Shown: positions 36,158 to 45,896 of the stretch, one piece after another
Position numbering within the stretch: the first letter of the stretch is position 1
How the letters are laid out: each line of letters begins with the position of its first letter
Assembly: GCF_011064615.1 (NCBI RefSeq)
Contig: NZ_JAALJH010000005.1
Coordinates: 124,001-188,000, forward strand
Source: Aquisphaera insulae
GTDB lineage: Bacteria; Planctomycetota; Planctomycetia; Isosphaerales; Isosphaeraceae
DNA: 64,000 nt
Reading direction: 5' to 3'
Program-made: the position numbers and the translations under genes
The notes under the pieces: generated by a model
The model's database searches: none
What the model was told of the DNA's origin: nothing
Seen by the model: the letters and a program-made list of their open reading frames with translations, nothing else

Positions 36158-37702
36158 TTATCGCTCGGGGTCGCGGTTTCCGGCGCCGGCGTCGAGCCTC
36201 ATCAGGTGTTCGGTCGCGTTGCTGTTCTTCGGATTCAGCTCCAGAGAGCGCTTGAAGTTCTTGACGGCCGACGCCTTGTCGCCGGCCGTCTCGTAGGCTT
36301 CGGCGAGGCTGCTGTAGGCGTTCCAACTATCGGGATGGCGGCCGGCGTTTAGCCTGAAGATCTCGAGCGCGTCGTGTGCGCGCTTCAGCCCCAGCAGGTC
36401 GTTACCGAGGCTGTTCATCTGCTTCTCGTCCAGCGTCTCGCCGGTGGACCGTCCTTCGCCCTTTCCCCGATACTCGCGGAGAGCGGCCGTTGCGCCCTGG
36501 GCGAGAATCCGACTGAGCAGGGCCCGGCGAGGCGAATCGTAGCTCTCGTAACCGAGCCAGTCGAGCGCCGGCTGAGTGCCGCCAACGGCCTCGGCGACGA
36601 TTTCCCTCGCGATGGAAAGGCCGTTGGCGCTGTTGGCGAAGAACACGACACCCAGCTTCGGCTGATCGGCGGCCAGAACAAAAGCCTTGGTGTCCCCATT
36701 GTCCCCCCAATGCCAGAATGCGAGGCCGTCTTTCGTCGTCTGCAATCCCCAACCGAGTCCCCAGGCGACGTTGGGCAGGGGCGTCGCTTGGAGGCGATCG
36801 ACCGAAACCCAACCCCCCTCCCGGACCTGAATCTGCGGAGTCAACATTAGCTTGCGCGTTTCGGGCTTCAAAGCTGTGCCCTGTAGGATCGCTGCCACGA
36901 AAAGGCCGTAATCCCGCGCCGTCGTGTGCAGGCTAGATGCGGCGTTGCCGATCCTGGCTTCCGCCGCGGGCGGCTTGTCTTGCCCACCAGGTTCGCCGAT
37001 CAAATTATGGCTGAATGTCTTCAACTTGTCGTAGTCGTCACGCCAGACGTAACTGCTGCTCGTCATGCCGAGCGGGTCGAAAACCGATCGCTTCATGAAG
37101 TCGTCGAGCTTCTCGCCCGTGACGTGCTCGATCACCTTGGCGAGGTACACGAACCCTTCGCCGGAGTAGCTGAAGCGTTCTCCGGGCGTGAAATGGATCG
37201 TGAGCTTGTCGTCCCACCGCCAGTTGCGGAACCCGGTTGTGTGGCTCAGTACGCGGCGCGCGGTGATCAGGCTCAGGCGAGCGTCGTCACCCACGTCGTA
37301 ATTGCCGGGCAGGTACTTGTTGAGCGGCTTGTCCAGGTCGAACTTGCCCTCGTCCACCAGCTTCAGCACGGAGTAGGCGAAGACCGGCTTGCTCAGAGAA
37401 GCCGCCTCGAAGACGGTCGTGTCGTCCACGGGCTCCTTCGTCTTGCTGTTCTTCACGCCGAAGCCGTGATGCCAGATCAGGTCGCCGTCTCGGATCAACG
37501 CGACGGCCAGGCCCGGCACCGCGGCCTCGTTCATCAACTGCGGAAGGCGCGCTTCGAGCCGCGCGGTGACCTGCGCCGGCTTGGCGCTCGTCTGCAAGGG
37601 CTTTGGCGGTGACGAGGCCGCCTTCGTCCTGTCCTGGCCGAAGGCCGAAGGTGCGGGAATGAGCAGGCTGATTAGTGCTGCGAGGATCAGAGCGAATCTC
37701 AC
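36158..37702 (-). CDS. beta-lactamase-fold serine hydrolase with C-terminal TPR
   Basis: A 514-residue exported protein with a signal peptide (residues 1-22, ending PSAFG). The serine hydrolase domain has the SxxK motif in AASLSKP, the YxN-equivalent in YSGEGF and HWGDN in place of the KTG triad. Residues ~430-500 form TPR-like helices (NAYSSLAEAYETAGDKASAV). Class C-like esterases and peptidases share this fold, so beta-lactam hydrolysis cannot be assumed. It follows an AraC-type regulator gene by 140 bp on the same strand. The sequence is somewhat less G+C-rich than its neighbours. Confidence 0.85.
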   Translation of the reverse strand: MRFALILAALISLLIPAPSAFGQDRTKAASSPPKPLQTSAKPAQVTARLEARLPQLMNEAAVPGLAVALIRDGDLIWHHGFGVKNSKTKEPVDDTTVFEAASLSKPVFAYSVLKLVDEGKFDLDKPLNKYLPGNYDVGDDARLSLITARRVLSHTTGFRNWRWDDKLTIHFTPGERFSYSGEGFVYLAKVIEHVTGEKLDDFMKRSVFDPLGMTSSSYVWRDDYDKLKTFSHNLIGEPGGQDKPPAAEARIGNAASSLHTTARDYGLFVAAILQGTALKPETRKLMLTPQIQVREGGWVSVDRLQATPLPNVAWGLGWGLQTTKDGLAFWHWGDNGDTKAFVLAADQPKLGVVFFANSANGLSIAREIVAEAVGGTQPALDWLGYESYDSPRRALLSRILAQGATAALREYRGKGEGRSTGETLDEKQMNSLGNDLLGLKRAHDALEIFRLNAGRHPDSWNAYSSLAEAYETAGDKASAVKNFKRSLELNPKNSNATEHLMRLDAGAGNRDPER

Positions 37703-37842
37703 GGCAAGCTTCCTTTAGTGTCTCCGATCAGGGAGCCACGGTGGATAGTTCCGGTTGGGCATGTTCACGGCCGGCCTGTGAATTACTGTAAAGCGGGCAC
37801 CCTGCCCGATCTTGTTCAAGAGCAACGTTCCGTTGACTTCGC

Positions 37843-38670
37843 TTAACAGCGGGGAGAGTTCCGCCTGAATTCGCCGGGAGTCTGTCGCATGTGCCGCCGA
37901 AACGTTCTCGTAAAGTGGCTCTGATCAGCAAACCCGGCTGCGAGCGCGATCTCGATAAGGGGCGTATCGGTGTGGGCCAGTTGATGGCAGGCGAATTCGA
38001 CGCGAATGCGCCGCAGGTAATCACCGGGGGTGCATCCGAAATGACGACGGAAGGACCGGGCGAGATGGACCGGATGAATTCCGACCGAGGTGGCGACCTC
38101 GTTGAGTGCTAGGGGTTCATTGAAGCGGTCGTGCAGGAGCTCCCGGGCTTGACACAACCATCGCGGTGGCGTGTGTCCCGGTTCGGCGGTGCCGGGCCGC
38201 GAGATCTCGGCGAGGATTTCGAGGGCGAGTCCCTCCATGACCAAGGGGGATAGGTCGTCCCGCTTCTGGTATTCTCGGTAGAGCCGCGTGGCCAGCCACT
38301 CGGCCGGCCCTCGACGGACCTCTGTCGGGCTAGTCCGGATCGGCACGTACTCGCCGATCGCCGCGATGCGGGACCGCGAGAATTCGATGTGAAACACCCG
38401 CCCACCCGCGTCATCCCAGCGGTTGCTGTGCGGTTCCCCGGCCGGATGGAAGACGAGTGAGGACGACTCGACGATCCTCGCCTTTCGCCCGAGACGCTCC
38501 TCGCAAACCCCTGAGACGACGAGGTAGAGGTACGCATTCTCGTGCATATGCCACGGCAGACAAACGCGCGATTGGGGCGTGTAGACGCATTCCACGAGGG
38601 TTACGTCGGCCGCCTCGCAGTGGCCCTCCGTCCGACCGTAGAACCTTCCAGCGGTTAATTTCACAGTCAT
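37843..38670 (-). CDS. AraC-family transcriptional regulator
   Basis: A 275-residue regulator. The N-terminal cupin-like sensor domain contains LPWHMHENAYLYLVVSG. The C-terminal AraC DNA-binding domain has its two helix-turn-helix units in LNEVATSVGIHPVHLARSFR and IEIALAAGFADQSHFTRTFR. Cupin-AraC proteins sense small molecules. Its position upstream of the serine hydrolase on the same strand suggests local control, not demonstrated. Confidence 0.88.
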   Translation of the reverse strand: MTVKLTAGRFYGRTEGHCEAADVTLVECVYTPQSRVCLPWHMHENAYLYLVVSGVCEERLGRKARIVESSSLVFHPAGEPHSNRWDDAGGRVFHIEFSRSRIAAIGEYVPIRTSPTEVRRGPAEWLATRLYREYQKRDDLSPLVMEGLALEILAEISRPGTAEPGHTPPRWLCQARELLHDRFNEPLALNEVATSVGIHPVHLARSFRRHFGCTPGDYLRRIRVEFACHQLAHTDTPLIEIALAAGFADQSHFTRTFRRHMRQTPGEFRRNSPRC

Positions 38671-38796
38671 CGGATACCCCCAGGAGGATGAGCGCGTACC
38701 TCACCCGTTTCCTACATTCCACAACCCCAACGGAAAAGTGGGCCGGGCGCCGTTTGCCCTGGAAGGATAGCCGCTTGTGCGGATGACTTGCCGCCC

Positions 38797-40896
38797 CTAT
38801 TTCTTCCGCCGAATCCGTGTCTTTCGGCCGGGTCGGTAGCCCGCCGGGCTCGCCGGAGCCGCTCCACGCTCGCCGGCCGGCTCGCCCCTGGCCGGGTTGG
38901 CGACCGCATGGTAATGGTCCCCTTCCGCGACCTCATTGGCCCGCGACCTTCGGGCCTCGATGGCGACCTTGGGCGGATTCGACGGGATCAGGCAGTCACA
39001 ACCCGAGCCGATCAGATCCCTACGCCCCGCCTTGAGCAGCGCCTCCCGGACCATGAAGTAGTTCTCGGGCTTGAAGAACTGCATGAGCGCCCGCTGCATC
39101 TTCCGGTCCCGAAGGCCCCGGGCGACGTGGACTTCCTCGCCCGTGAACGGGTCGAGGCCCGTGTAGTACATGCAGGTGGCGATGTCGAACGGCGCGGGGA
39201 TGAAGTCCTGGACCTGGTCGGGCCTGTGGCCGTTCCGCTTGAGGAAGAGCGCCAGGTCGATCATCGCCGCCAGGTCGCTGCCGGGGTGCGAGGCGATGTA
39301 ATACGGCACCAGGAACTGCGTCTTCCCCGCCTTCCGGCTGGCCCGACCGAAGGCTTCGGCGAAGCCGGCGAAGTCATTGGCGTCCGGCTTCTTCATCAGG
39401 TTGAGGACGTTCCTGTCGGTATGCTCGGGCGCGACCTTGAGCGTGCCCCCCACGTGATGGCGGGCCAGTTCCTCGAGGTACTCGGGGGACTGCTGGGCGA
39501 GGTCCATGCGGATGCCGGAGGCGACGAAGACCTTGTTGACTCCGGGGACCTCGCGGCTCTCCTTCATCAGCTCCACGAGCGGGCCGTGGTCGGTGCCCAG
39601 CAGCTTGCAGACGCTCGGGTGGACGCACGAGAGCCGCTTGCACTTCGCCTCCACCTCCGGCCGCGTGCAGCGCATCTGATACATGTTGGCGGTCGGACCG
39701 CCGATGTCCGAGACGACGCCGCTGAACTTCGGGTCCTTGCCCATCTGGCGGAGCTCCGCCAGGACCGACTCCTGCGATCGAGACTGGATGATCCGCCCCT
39801 GATGCGCCGTGATCGAGCAGAAGGTGCAGCCGCCGAAGCAGCCGCGCATGATCGTGACCGAGTCCTTCACGACCTCATGAGCCGGGATTCGCTGGCCCCC
39901 GTACATCGGGTGCGGCCTGCGCGTGTAGGGGAGCCCGTAGACGCGATCCATGTCCTCCTGGCTGATCGGCAGGGCGGGCGGCCGACAGACGACGGCCTGG
40001 CGGTCGTGGTACTGGACCAGGGTCTTCGCGTTGAGCGGGTTCGTCTCCTGGTGGATGTGCTTCGTCGCCTTCGCGAACTTCAGCTTGTCGGCCTTCACGT
40101 CCTCGAAGCTCGGCAGGACCAGGGCCTCGGTCGGAGGTGTCTCGCTGGCCCCCATCGCGAAGGCCACCCCGCGCATGTCCCGGAGGTCCTTCACGGTCTC
40201 GCCGGCCTGCAGCCTGCGGGCGATCTCGACGATCTGATGCTCGCCCATCCCGAAGACGACGAGATCCGCCTTCGAGTCGAGCAGGATCGATCGCCGGACC
40301 GTGTCGCTCCAGTAGTCGTAGTGGGCGAGCCGCCGGAGCGACGCCTCGACTCCCCCCGCGATCACGGGCACGCCGGGAAACGCCTCGCGAGCACGCTGGC
40401 AGTACGGGATGGTAGCCCGGTCGGGCCTCAGGCCAATCCGCCCGCCCGGCGAGTAGGCGTCGTCGTTGCGGACCTTCTTGTTGGCCGTGTAGTGGTTGAT
40501 CATGCTGTCCATGTTCCCGGCGCTGATGCCGAAGAACAGGCGGGGACGACCAAACTGGCGCCAGGCCTGGACGCTCCGCCAGTCCGGCTGACTCAGGATC
40601 GCGACCCGGAATCCGGCCGCCTCCAGCACTCGACCGAGGATCCCCATGGCGAACGCCGGGTGATCGACGTAGGCGTCTCCCGTCACGAAGACCACGTCCA
40701 CCGCGTCCCAACCTCGAGCCGCCACCTCCTCCGGAGTTGCCGGCAGCAGCGGCAACGCGAGCGGAACGACCGGCAAGACCGGCAGTTGCGTCGCGGCCGT
40801 GTTGGGGTCGAGCCGGCCCGCGGAGCAGGGCTTAGAATCGGAGGATGCTGGTCTCATTGGCTCGCGTTCATCTTGGTGGCCGGGATCATCGGACAT
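38797..40896 (-). CDS. YgiQ-family radical SAM protein
   Basis: A 699-residue member of the YgiQ family. The N-terminal half has the family's own domain ([20 protein letters not shown]). The radical SAM cluster motif is CFGGCTFCS. The long DUF3362-like C-terminus contains [20 protein letters not shown]. Members bind one [4Fe-4S] and SAM; their substrates are not established. Start ATG 40896 or the in-frame ATG 40857. Length matches the family. Confidence 0.9.
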   Translation of the reverse strand: MSDDPGHQDEREPMRPASSDSKPCSAGRLDPNTAATQLPVLPVVPLALPLLPATPEEVAARGWDAVDVVFVTGDAYVDHPAFAMGILGRVLEAAGFRVAILSQPDWRSVQAWRQFGRPRLFFGISAGNMDSMINHYTANKKVRNDDAYSPGGRIGLRPDRATIPYCQRAREAFPGVPVIAGGVEASLRRLAHYDYWSDTVRRSILLDSKADLVVFGMGEHQIVEIARRLQAGETVKDLRDMRGVAFAMGASETPPTEALVLPSFEDVKADKLKFAKATKHIHQETNPLNAKTLVQYHDRQAVVCRPPALPISQEDMDRVYGLPYTRRPHPMYGGQRIPAHEVVKDSVTIMRGCFGGCTFCSITAHQGRIIQSRSQESVLAELRQMGKDPKFSGVVSDIGGPTANMYQMRCTRPEVEAKCKRLSCVHPSVCKLLGTDHGPLVELMKESREVPGVNKVFVASGIRMDLAQQSPEYLEELARHHVGGTLKVAPEHTDRNVLNLMKKPDANDFAGFAEAFGRASRKAGKTQFLVPYYIASHPGSDLAAMIDLALFLKRNGHRPDQVQDFIPAPFDIATCMYYTGLDPFTGEEVHVARGLRDRKMQRALMQFFKPENYFMVREALLKAGRRDLIGSGCDCLIPSNPPKVAIEARRSRANEVAEGDHYHAVANPARGEPAGERGAAPASPAGYRPGRKTRIRRKK

Positions 40897-40915
40897 TCAA
40901 CTGGGCTAGGTGTTA

Positions 40916-41923
40916 TTATCGTCGGTCCGTCAATCCGTGGACAGGGCGAGCTTGAAACCGCCGTCGGGCAAGTCCCGGCGAGACGGCCATGAGGGCCATC
41001 TGAACCGCAAGTCGGGGATCGCCCAGGATCGTGCCGAGAATGCCCGGAGAGAGTCGTATGGACTCGAACAGGCACTCCTTCCCGATCTCGATTCGGCCGT
41101 CGCGAAGCGCGTCATGCGCGCGATTGAGGAAGGCCCGGGACAGCCGCGACCGGCATCGTCGACGAATCGTCTTCGATGCGGGCAACGACCCGAGCACCTG
41201 GTCCATCAACCTCCGGGTCTCATCCAGGTCGGCCCGGCCGGGCCTGAAACGATGGGTCTCGCTGGCGAGATGCCAGCGGACCTGGACAGTCGGCTCGGCC
41301 AGCCAGGCGAGCTTCCACGAGCGGGCGACCCGAAGCCAGAAGTCCCAATCCAGGACGTAGCGCAGGATCGGATCGAAGCCGCCCACGTCGCGGAAGGCAT
41401 CGACGCGGATCGACACGGCCGAGCACCGCAGCTGATTGCCGCAGGCCATCAGGGGGATCGCCTCGCCGGGCTCGAAGACCCGATCGGCCGGTCCAAGTCC
41501 GCCTCGCTCGACGACGTCCGGCGGCACGACCACGTCCCGTTCGTCGATGACCGTCGCTGCACTCGCCACGAGCCCGATGCGGTCATCTTGACCGAATGCG
41601 GTCAGGTGCGCCGCCAGGTGCCCCGCCTCGAGTACGTCATCCTGGTGGACGATCGCGATGAAAGGCGTCCGGCAGAGCTCGACGCAGCGGTTCCAGTTGC
41701 CCGCCAGGCCGAGGCGTTCGCCGTTGACGGAGATCCGCACCCGGCTTCCCGCCAGAGCCCGAACCCGCTCGACCGTATCGTCGTCTGAATGATCGTCGGA
41801 TAGGATCAGGTCGAACGGCACGCCTCGTTGATCGAGGATCGAACGGACGGTCGCCTCGACGTGCTTCGCGCCGTTGCAGGTGGGGATGGCGATGGTCACG
41901 GAGGCGGGCGCGGCCGCCGTCAT
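40916..41923 (-). CDS. family 2 glycosyltransferase
   Basis: A 335-residue GT-A transferase. The nucleotide-sugar part has VTIAIPTCNGAKHVEATVRSI and an acidic DDHSDDDT loop. The DXD-type motif is HQDDVL, and the catalytic region ends near LDWDFWLRV. The C-terminal ~100 residues are Arg-rich. Its start overlaps the stop of the DUF971 gene by four bases (41920-41923), implying translational coupling. It likely extends a surface glycan; sugar and acceptor are unknown. Confidence 0.85.
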   Translation of the reverse strand: MTAAAPASVTIAIPTCNGAKHVEATVRSILDQRGVPFDLILSDDHSDDDTVERVRALAGSRVRISVNGERLGLAGNWNRCVELCRTPFIAIVHQDDVLEAGHLAAHLTAFGQDDRIGLVASAATVIDERDVVVPPDVVERGGLGPADRVFEPGEAIPLMACGNQLRCSAVSIRVDAFRDVGGFDPILRYVLDWDFWLRVARSWKLAWLAEPTVQVRWHLASETHRFRPGRADLDETRRLMDQVLGSLPASKTIRRRCRSRLSRAFLNRAHDALRDGRIEIGKECLFESIRLSPGILGTILGDPRLAVQMALMAVSPGLARRRFQARPVHGLTDRR

Positions 41924-42228
41924 TCGGGTCCCCTGCCGCCGATCTCGCGGAGGCTCTCCCAGGTGAACAGCCCGCTGGAGTGGCCGTCATTCCAGGCGAG
42001 CTGGACGGCATAATTGCCGACGGGACTCATCGCTTCGAGCGCGAGGTCGGGGCGAATCGACGCGGGATCGATCAGCCGTTCGCCGGTCCATTCGTGTCGA
42101 CAGGACGCGCAGGGGCATTCGGAACGCAGGAAGACATAGGGCAATCGATCCACCCGGCCGTCGTGCCAATGGATCTCCAGGATCTGCTCTCCCTGAAGGG
42201 CCCGGATGTTGCTGGGGGGATCGATCAT
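41920..42228 (-). CDS. DUF971 domain protein
   Basis: A 102-residue DUF971 (GBBH-like N-terminal) protein from ATG 42228. Landmarks are ILEIHWHDG, then LRSECPCASCRHEWTG, where Cys and His residues could bind zinc, and GNYAVQLAWNDGHSSGLFTWE. Small DUF971 proteins have been linked to iron-sulfur or metal handling; here it precedes a GT2 gene. Function is uncertain. Confidence 0.82.
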   Translation of the reverse strand: MIDPPSNIRALQGEQILEIHWHDGRVDRLPYVFLRSECPCASCRHEWTGERLIDPASIRPDLALEAMSPVGNYAVQLAWNDGHSSGLFTWESLREIGGRGPE

Positions 42229-42582
42229 CGTGGAGCTCGACGGCGGTGGAGAGTGGGGGAGCAATTCCGATGCAGTCTGAGTCTAACAGAGCGGGCGGAG
42301 GGGAAGATAGCGATCGAAGCCCACTGCCCACGGGCCGATTCTACGTCCGCGCCGGGAGCGTCAACTCGGTCCGACGTGCGCTCCATCGCGCTCCGGGGGG
42401 AGCGCGAGTGATCGGCAGGCATGACCGCGAGACGATCGAGTGCGGCCACAGCATGAACGACCGAAGCCTCGCCCGGCACTGGCCGGTGATCGCGGGCCGG
42501 CTGGAGTGCTCCGGGCTGGTCGTCGTCGCCCGGCCGGAAGCGGCCGCCTCCGCCGGAACGGAGGCGGATGAATAAGCGTCCC
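42229..42582. other. 354 bp without a confident gene
   Basis: The gap lies between the DUF971 gene and the methyltransferase gene, both leftward. On the plus strand a short frame from GTG 42409 encodes HSMNDRSLARHWPVIAGRLE and a little more, but no domain is recognisable. The gap could hold the promoter of the DUF971-GT2 pair. Confidence 0.45.
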
Positions 42583-43329
42583 TCAGCGCTTCCGGATGAG
42601 TCCGATGCCGAAGACGCGGCCCGGGCCGGTCAGCTCCTCCGCGTCCTGCCCAACCTTGACCTCGTTCCAGAACCTGGTCACGTCGCCGATGTAGACGGTG
42701 TCGTGGAAGGCGATCAGCCCGCCGGGACGGACGAGCGGCCCGTACATCTCGTAGTCCGCCTTCACCCCCTCGTAGGAATGATCCCCGTCGATGAAGAGCA
42801 CGTCGATCGATCGACCGCCGAGCAGCTCCTCGATCTTGCGGTGGACCGCGGGAGAGTGGGAGTCATCGCGAACCAGGTCGATCTTCTGGCCCGGCAGGGC
42901 GAACTTCTGATAGAGGGGGATACGCCCCTCGGTGTAGCCGCCACCGCCGGGGCCCATCGGCAGGTCCAGGCTGATGATGTGGGCATCCGGCGCGGCGACG
43001 CGGGTATGGGCGAAGAGCGAGCCCCCCTGGGCGGTGCCGATCTCCAGCAGGCATCGGGGTTGGAGCTGCTTGACCCGGCGGAGATACTCGGCGAATTCGA
43101 CCTGATTCTGGATCGGCGAGAGGGCACCCCAGAAGCCGCGGCAGGCCAGCCGGACGACCTCATCGATCCGCTCGACGGGGCCGGTCCGTTCGACCATACG
43201 AAAGACCTGGGGGAAGAACAGGGTGCGCAGGACCTTGCGGCCGAACCGAGCCGTGGCCGCGATCGGCTCCAGCCAGGCGGGCCTGGCTCCGGCGGGCTTC
43301 AGGTCGATTCCGGTGCTCGTGGAATTCAC
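42583..43329 (-). CDS. class I SAM methyltransferase (Methyltransf_24 / CmcI-like)
   Basis: A 248-residue protein. The SAM site is LLEIGTAQGGSLFAH, followed by the acidic strand end HIISLDLPMG. VLFIDGDHSYEGVKADYEMY is the D/H-rich signature of cephalosporin hydroxylase-like and Methyltransf_24 proteins. I chose GTG 43329; a TTG at 43422 overlapping the FkbH stop is the alternative, but its extra 31 residues are Arg-rich. The gene follows the FkbH-like gene on the same strand. Substrate unknown. Confidence 0.8.
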   Translation of the reverse strand: MNSTSTGIDLKPAGARPAWLEPIAATARFGRKVLRTLFFPQVFRMVERTGPVERIDEVVRLACRGFWGALSPIQNQVEFAEYLRRVKQLQPRCLLEIGTAQGGSLFAHTRVAAPDAHIISLDLPMGPGGGGYTEGRIPLYQKFALPGQKIDLVRDDSHSPAVHRKIEELLGGRSIDVLFIDGDHSYEGVKADYEMYGPLVRPGGLIAFHDTVYIGDVTRFWNEVKVGQDAEELTGPGRVFGIGLIRKR

Positions 43330-43418
43330 GGGGTGCTCCGATAGAGGAAAGGCGGCTCGTCGTGTCGGGATGCTCGCGATCCGTCCGGCGTGGCCGCGGC
43401 GCCGCGGCCGACTGGTGA

Positions 43419-45569
43419 TCAATGCGTGCCGACCATCGTCCCGGGGACCGAGGAGAGTCGATCCTCCACCGAGAGCCAGGACGGGTCGACCGGGATGTCG
43501 GTGCTCTCGAAGATCCAGGCCTCGCCAACCCAGGTGAAGCCGTGGTCGGGATAGGTCGACTTGCAGGGGGCGTTGTGAGCCGTCTCGCGATAGTCTCCCC
43601 GGATCGGCAAGGGGCCGCCGCCGGGCTGGAGGGCGAGTCGCTTCACCGCGTTCAGCAGCACCGTCTCGATGCCGTATCCGAAGACGCGGCAGCTCAGGAC
43701 GAAGATCGGGATCGCGACTCCTGCCGGGCCGCGGCGGATGACGGCGACCGAAACGATCCCCATCTGGCCGAACTTGTCTGCGGCCTCGATGACCGCGATC
43801 CGGTAGTTCGGATCCTCATGCCACTCGCTGATCTCGCCGAAGGTTGTCCGGCTCCCGGCGCAATTGAACTGATTCGTGCGGTTGATCAGCTCCACCACGC
43901 GCTGGAGGTCGGACCGAGCGGCCTCGCGGAGCGTCACGCGGATTCCGAGGGACGCAAACATCTCGGAGGGATCCTCGTCCGCAACCTCCGCGACGAAGTC
44001 CTCGCGCGCCCTCCGCTCGTGATACTGCTGGGTCCGATCCCCATCGCGCGGATCCGGGAGGATCGACGCCCAGGTCTCCAGGAGCCGCCAGGACCGTTCC
44101 GCGGTGGCGTCCAGCAACTGGATCTCCGGGAAGCTGGTGCCGACCATCTCGAGCTGGTCGCCCCGGTCGTCGATGAAGACGTAATCCTTGTATTTGAGGT
44201 TGAGCGACTCCCGGAGCCGCTTCATGTTGGTGACCTTGGAGTCCCAGTTGATCTGGAGGGCGACGAAGTCCGACTCGTCGAGCAGGCCCCCGGTCCAGTG
44301 GACCATGGCGGGGTCGTTCTTGGAGTTCACGGCCAGGACGATCCCCTTGGCCTTCAGCTTCTGGAGGATCCGCTGGCGGTCGTGGTAATGGGAAACGGCC
44401 CCTTCGCCGATGACGCCGTCCCAGAGCGTGTTATCCAGGTCGCAGACCACGAGCTTTCGGCCCGCGAGGCGGACATGGGCGGCGATGATGTCCGCGTAGA
44501 CTTCCGCCAGGGCCCGCCCAAGCGCGGCCGGATGCTGCAGGTCCGAATTGTAGAATTTCCGCGAGAGCTCCGCCTCGGTGTGGTGCTCGAGCGTCCGCGT
44601 CTCATCGAGCAGGAAGAGGTGCTCGTACGAGGCGGCGTTCTGCCGGGCTATGGCCTCGTTGACGCGGACGTTGATCAGGTCGCGGGCGATGCGCCTGCTC
44701 CGGCCGGTTGCGATCCCCTTCAGCCGACTGATGGGGCTCCCGTCGAGTCGATAGATGTTGAGCGTGTTGTGCACCAGGACCGGGCATTCGAAGCGGGTCG
44801 CGATCACCCCGAGGGTCGCCTCGACATCCTTCATGGACTCGTCGACCGAGGCGCGGATCTGGGACGCAGGGGCTAGCGCCCCCCTGAGCCGCTGGTACGG
44901 CAGGATCGGCAACGAGAAGTCGTAGGTGAAAGGACTGTAGAAGACCAGGTCGAATCGATCCGCCGGGTACTTCCTGAGCTCATTGCGGAGGAGCCCGCCG
45001 TTCTTCGACGTGGCGAAGGTGAGGTTCAGGGAGATGTCGTCCTCGAGGCATCGGGCCTGGAGGAAGGCCTGCAGGTCGAGGAACAGGCAATCCCCGACCA
45101 TCAGGACCTCGAGCGTTCGGGCCCCTTCGGCGAGGACCAGGTGCCGGACCTCGGCGAGTACGCCGGCGAGGCGCTCCCTCTGGGGCGGCGTGAGCTCGGC
45201 CTCGAGTCCTCCCAGGAGCGTCTCCTCGTCGTGGGAGAGCAGGTCGTCGGACCTCCTCCGCCTGGACTCGGGGTCGTCCCCCTGGTGATGGAGCATCTTG
45301 AGCTTCTCGCCCAGGTAGAGATGCTTGTAGGACTCGTCCCCGGTCCGGAAATGGAGGGAAAGATAGTCAATGAAGGAATGGAGCTCGCGGCGGATGAACT
45401 GCTCTCGGGCCGCTCCTTCCCCGATCCGATCGGCGTATTTGGGCCAGCCGGAGATCGAAGGCAAGAGATTCGATGCCAGCTCGCTGCGCCTGCGGCCGAG
45501 GATCGAGGCGAGCGCGGGATCCCTCCCCCCGCGGGCTTCAAGGCGAGGCTCGGTGTCTGCGGGCAACAT
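43419..45569 (-). CDS. FkbH-like HAD-IIIC phosphatase with SGNH and GNAT-like parts
   Basis: A 716-residue multidomain protein from ATG 45569. The first ~400 residues include an SGNH-like region (LEVLMVGDCLFLDLQAF). The HAD domain has VCDLDNTLWDGVIGEG with the DxDxT nucleophile, and FIDDRGDQLEMV. The C-terminal ~150 residues resemble a GNAT fold. FkbH proteins load a three-carbon unit from 1,3-bisphosphoglycerate on acyl carrier proteins or act on sugar intermediates. No ACP or polyketide genes lie nearby, so a role in glycan or lipid decoration is inferred. Confidence 0.85.
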   Translation of the reverse strand: MLPADTEPRLEARGGRDPALASILGRRRSELASNLLPSISGWPKYADRIGEGAAREQFIRRELHSFIDYLSLHFRTGDESYKHLYLGEKLKMLHHQGDDPESRRRRSDDLLSHDEETLLGGLEAELTPPQRERLAGVLAEVRHLVLAEGARTLEVLMVGDCLFLDLQAFLQARCLEDDISLNLTFATSKNGGLLRNELRKYPADRFDLVFYSPFTYDFSLPILPYQRLRGALAPASQIRASVDESMKDVEATLGVIATRFECPVLVHNTLNIYRLDGSPISRLKGIATGRSRRIARDLINVRVNEAIARQNAASYEHLFLLDETRTLEHHTEAELSRKFYNSDLQHPAALGRALAEVYADIIAAHVRLAGRKLVVCDLDNTLWDGVIGEGAVSHYHDRQRILQKLKAKGIVLAVNSKNDPAMVHWTGGLLDESDFVALQINWDSKVTNMKRLRESLNLKYKDYVFIDDRGDQLEMVGTSFPEIQLLDATAERSWRLLETWASILPDPRDGDRTQQYHERRAREDFVAEVADEDPSEMFASLGIRVTLREAARSDLQRVVELINRTNQFNCAGSRTTFGEISEWHEDPNYRIAVIEAADKFGQMGIVSVAVIRRGPAGVAIPIFVLSCRVFGYGIETVLLNAVKRLALQPGGGPLPIRGDYRETAHNAPCKSTYPDHGFTWVGEAWIFESTDIPVDPSWLSVEDRLSSVPGTMVGTH

Positions 45570-45896
45570 GGATGGAATCGCGCTCCGGGATGATGAAGGT
45601 ATGGCGACGTCCCCGGTCGGACTCGACCGGCCGACGAAGCCAGCCGGGAAGGCCACGTTCTGGAGGAATCGACGATCCAGCGAGATTGGGGAGGTTTACG
45701 TTCCGCCGTCCGATCCGTGTTCAACCACGATTCTAGTTCGATGGCGGCGCGGATGGAAAGTCCGCCTCAGGCCGGAGCCGGTCCGACGGCGGCCGGGCCC
45801 CGGTTCGTGTCGCCTTCGCTCAACGCCCGGGCCTGCACTGGCGTACCGCGACGACCCGACGTCGAGTAGGATGGGCAGGCCGATCTCCGACTCCCC

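Noticed and set aside
42409..42575. Short plus-strand frame that could be a toxin fragment
   Set aside because: About 55 residues with no recognised motif, and no good ribosome binding site. Left as unassigned.
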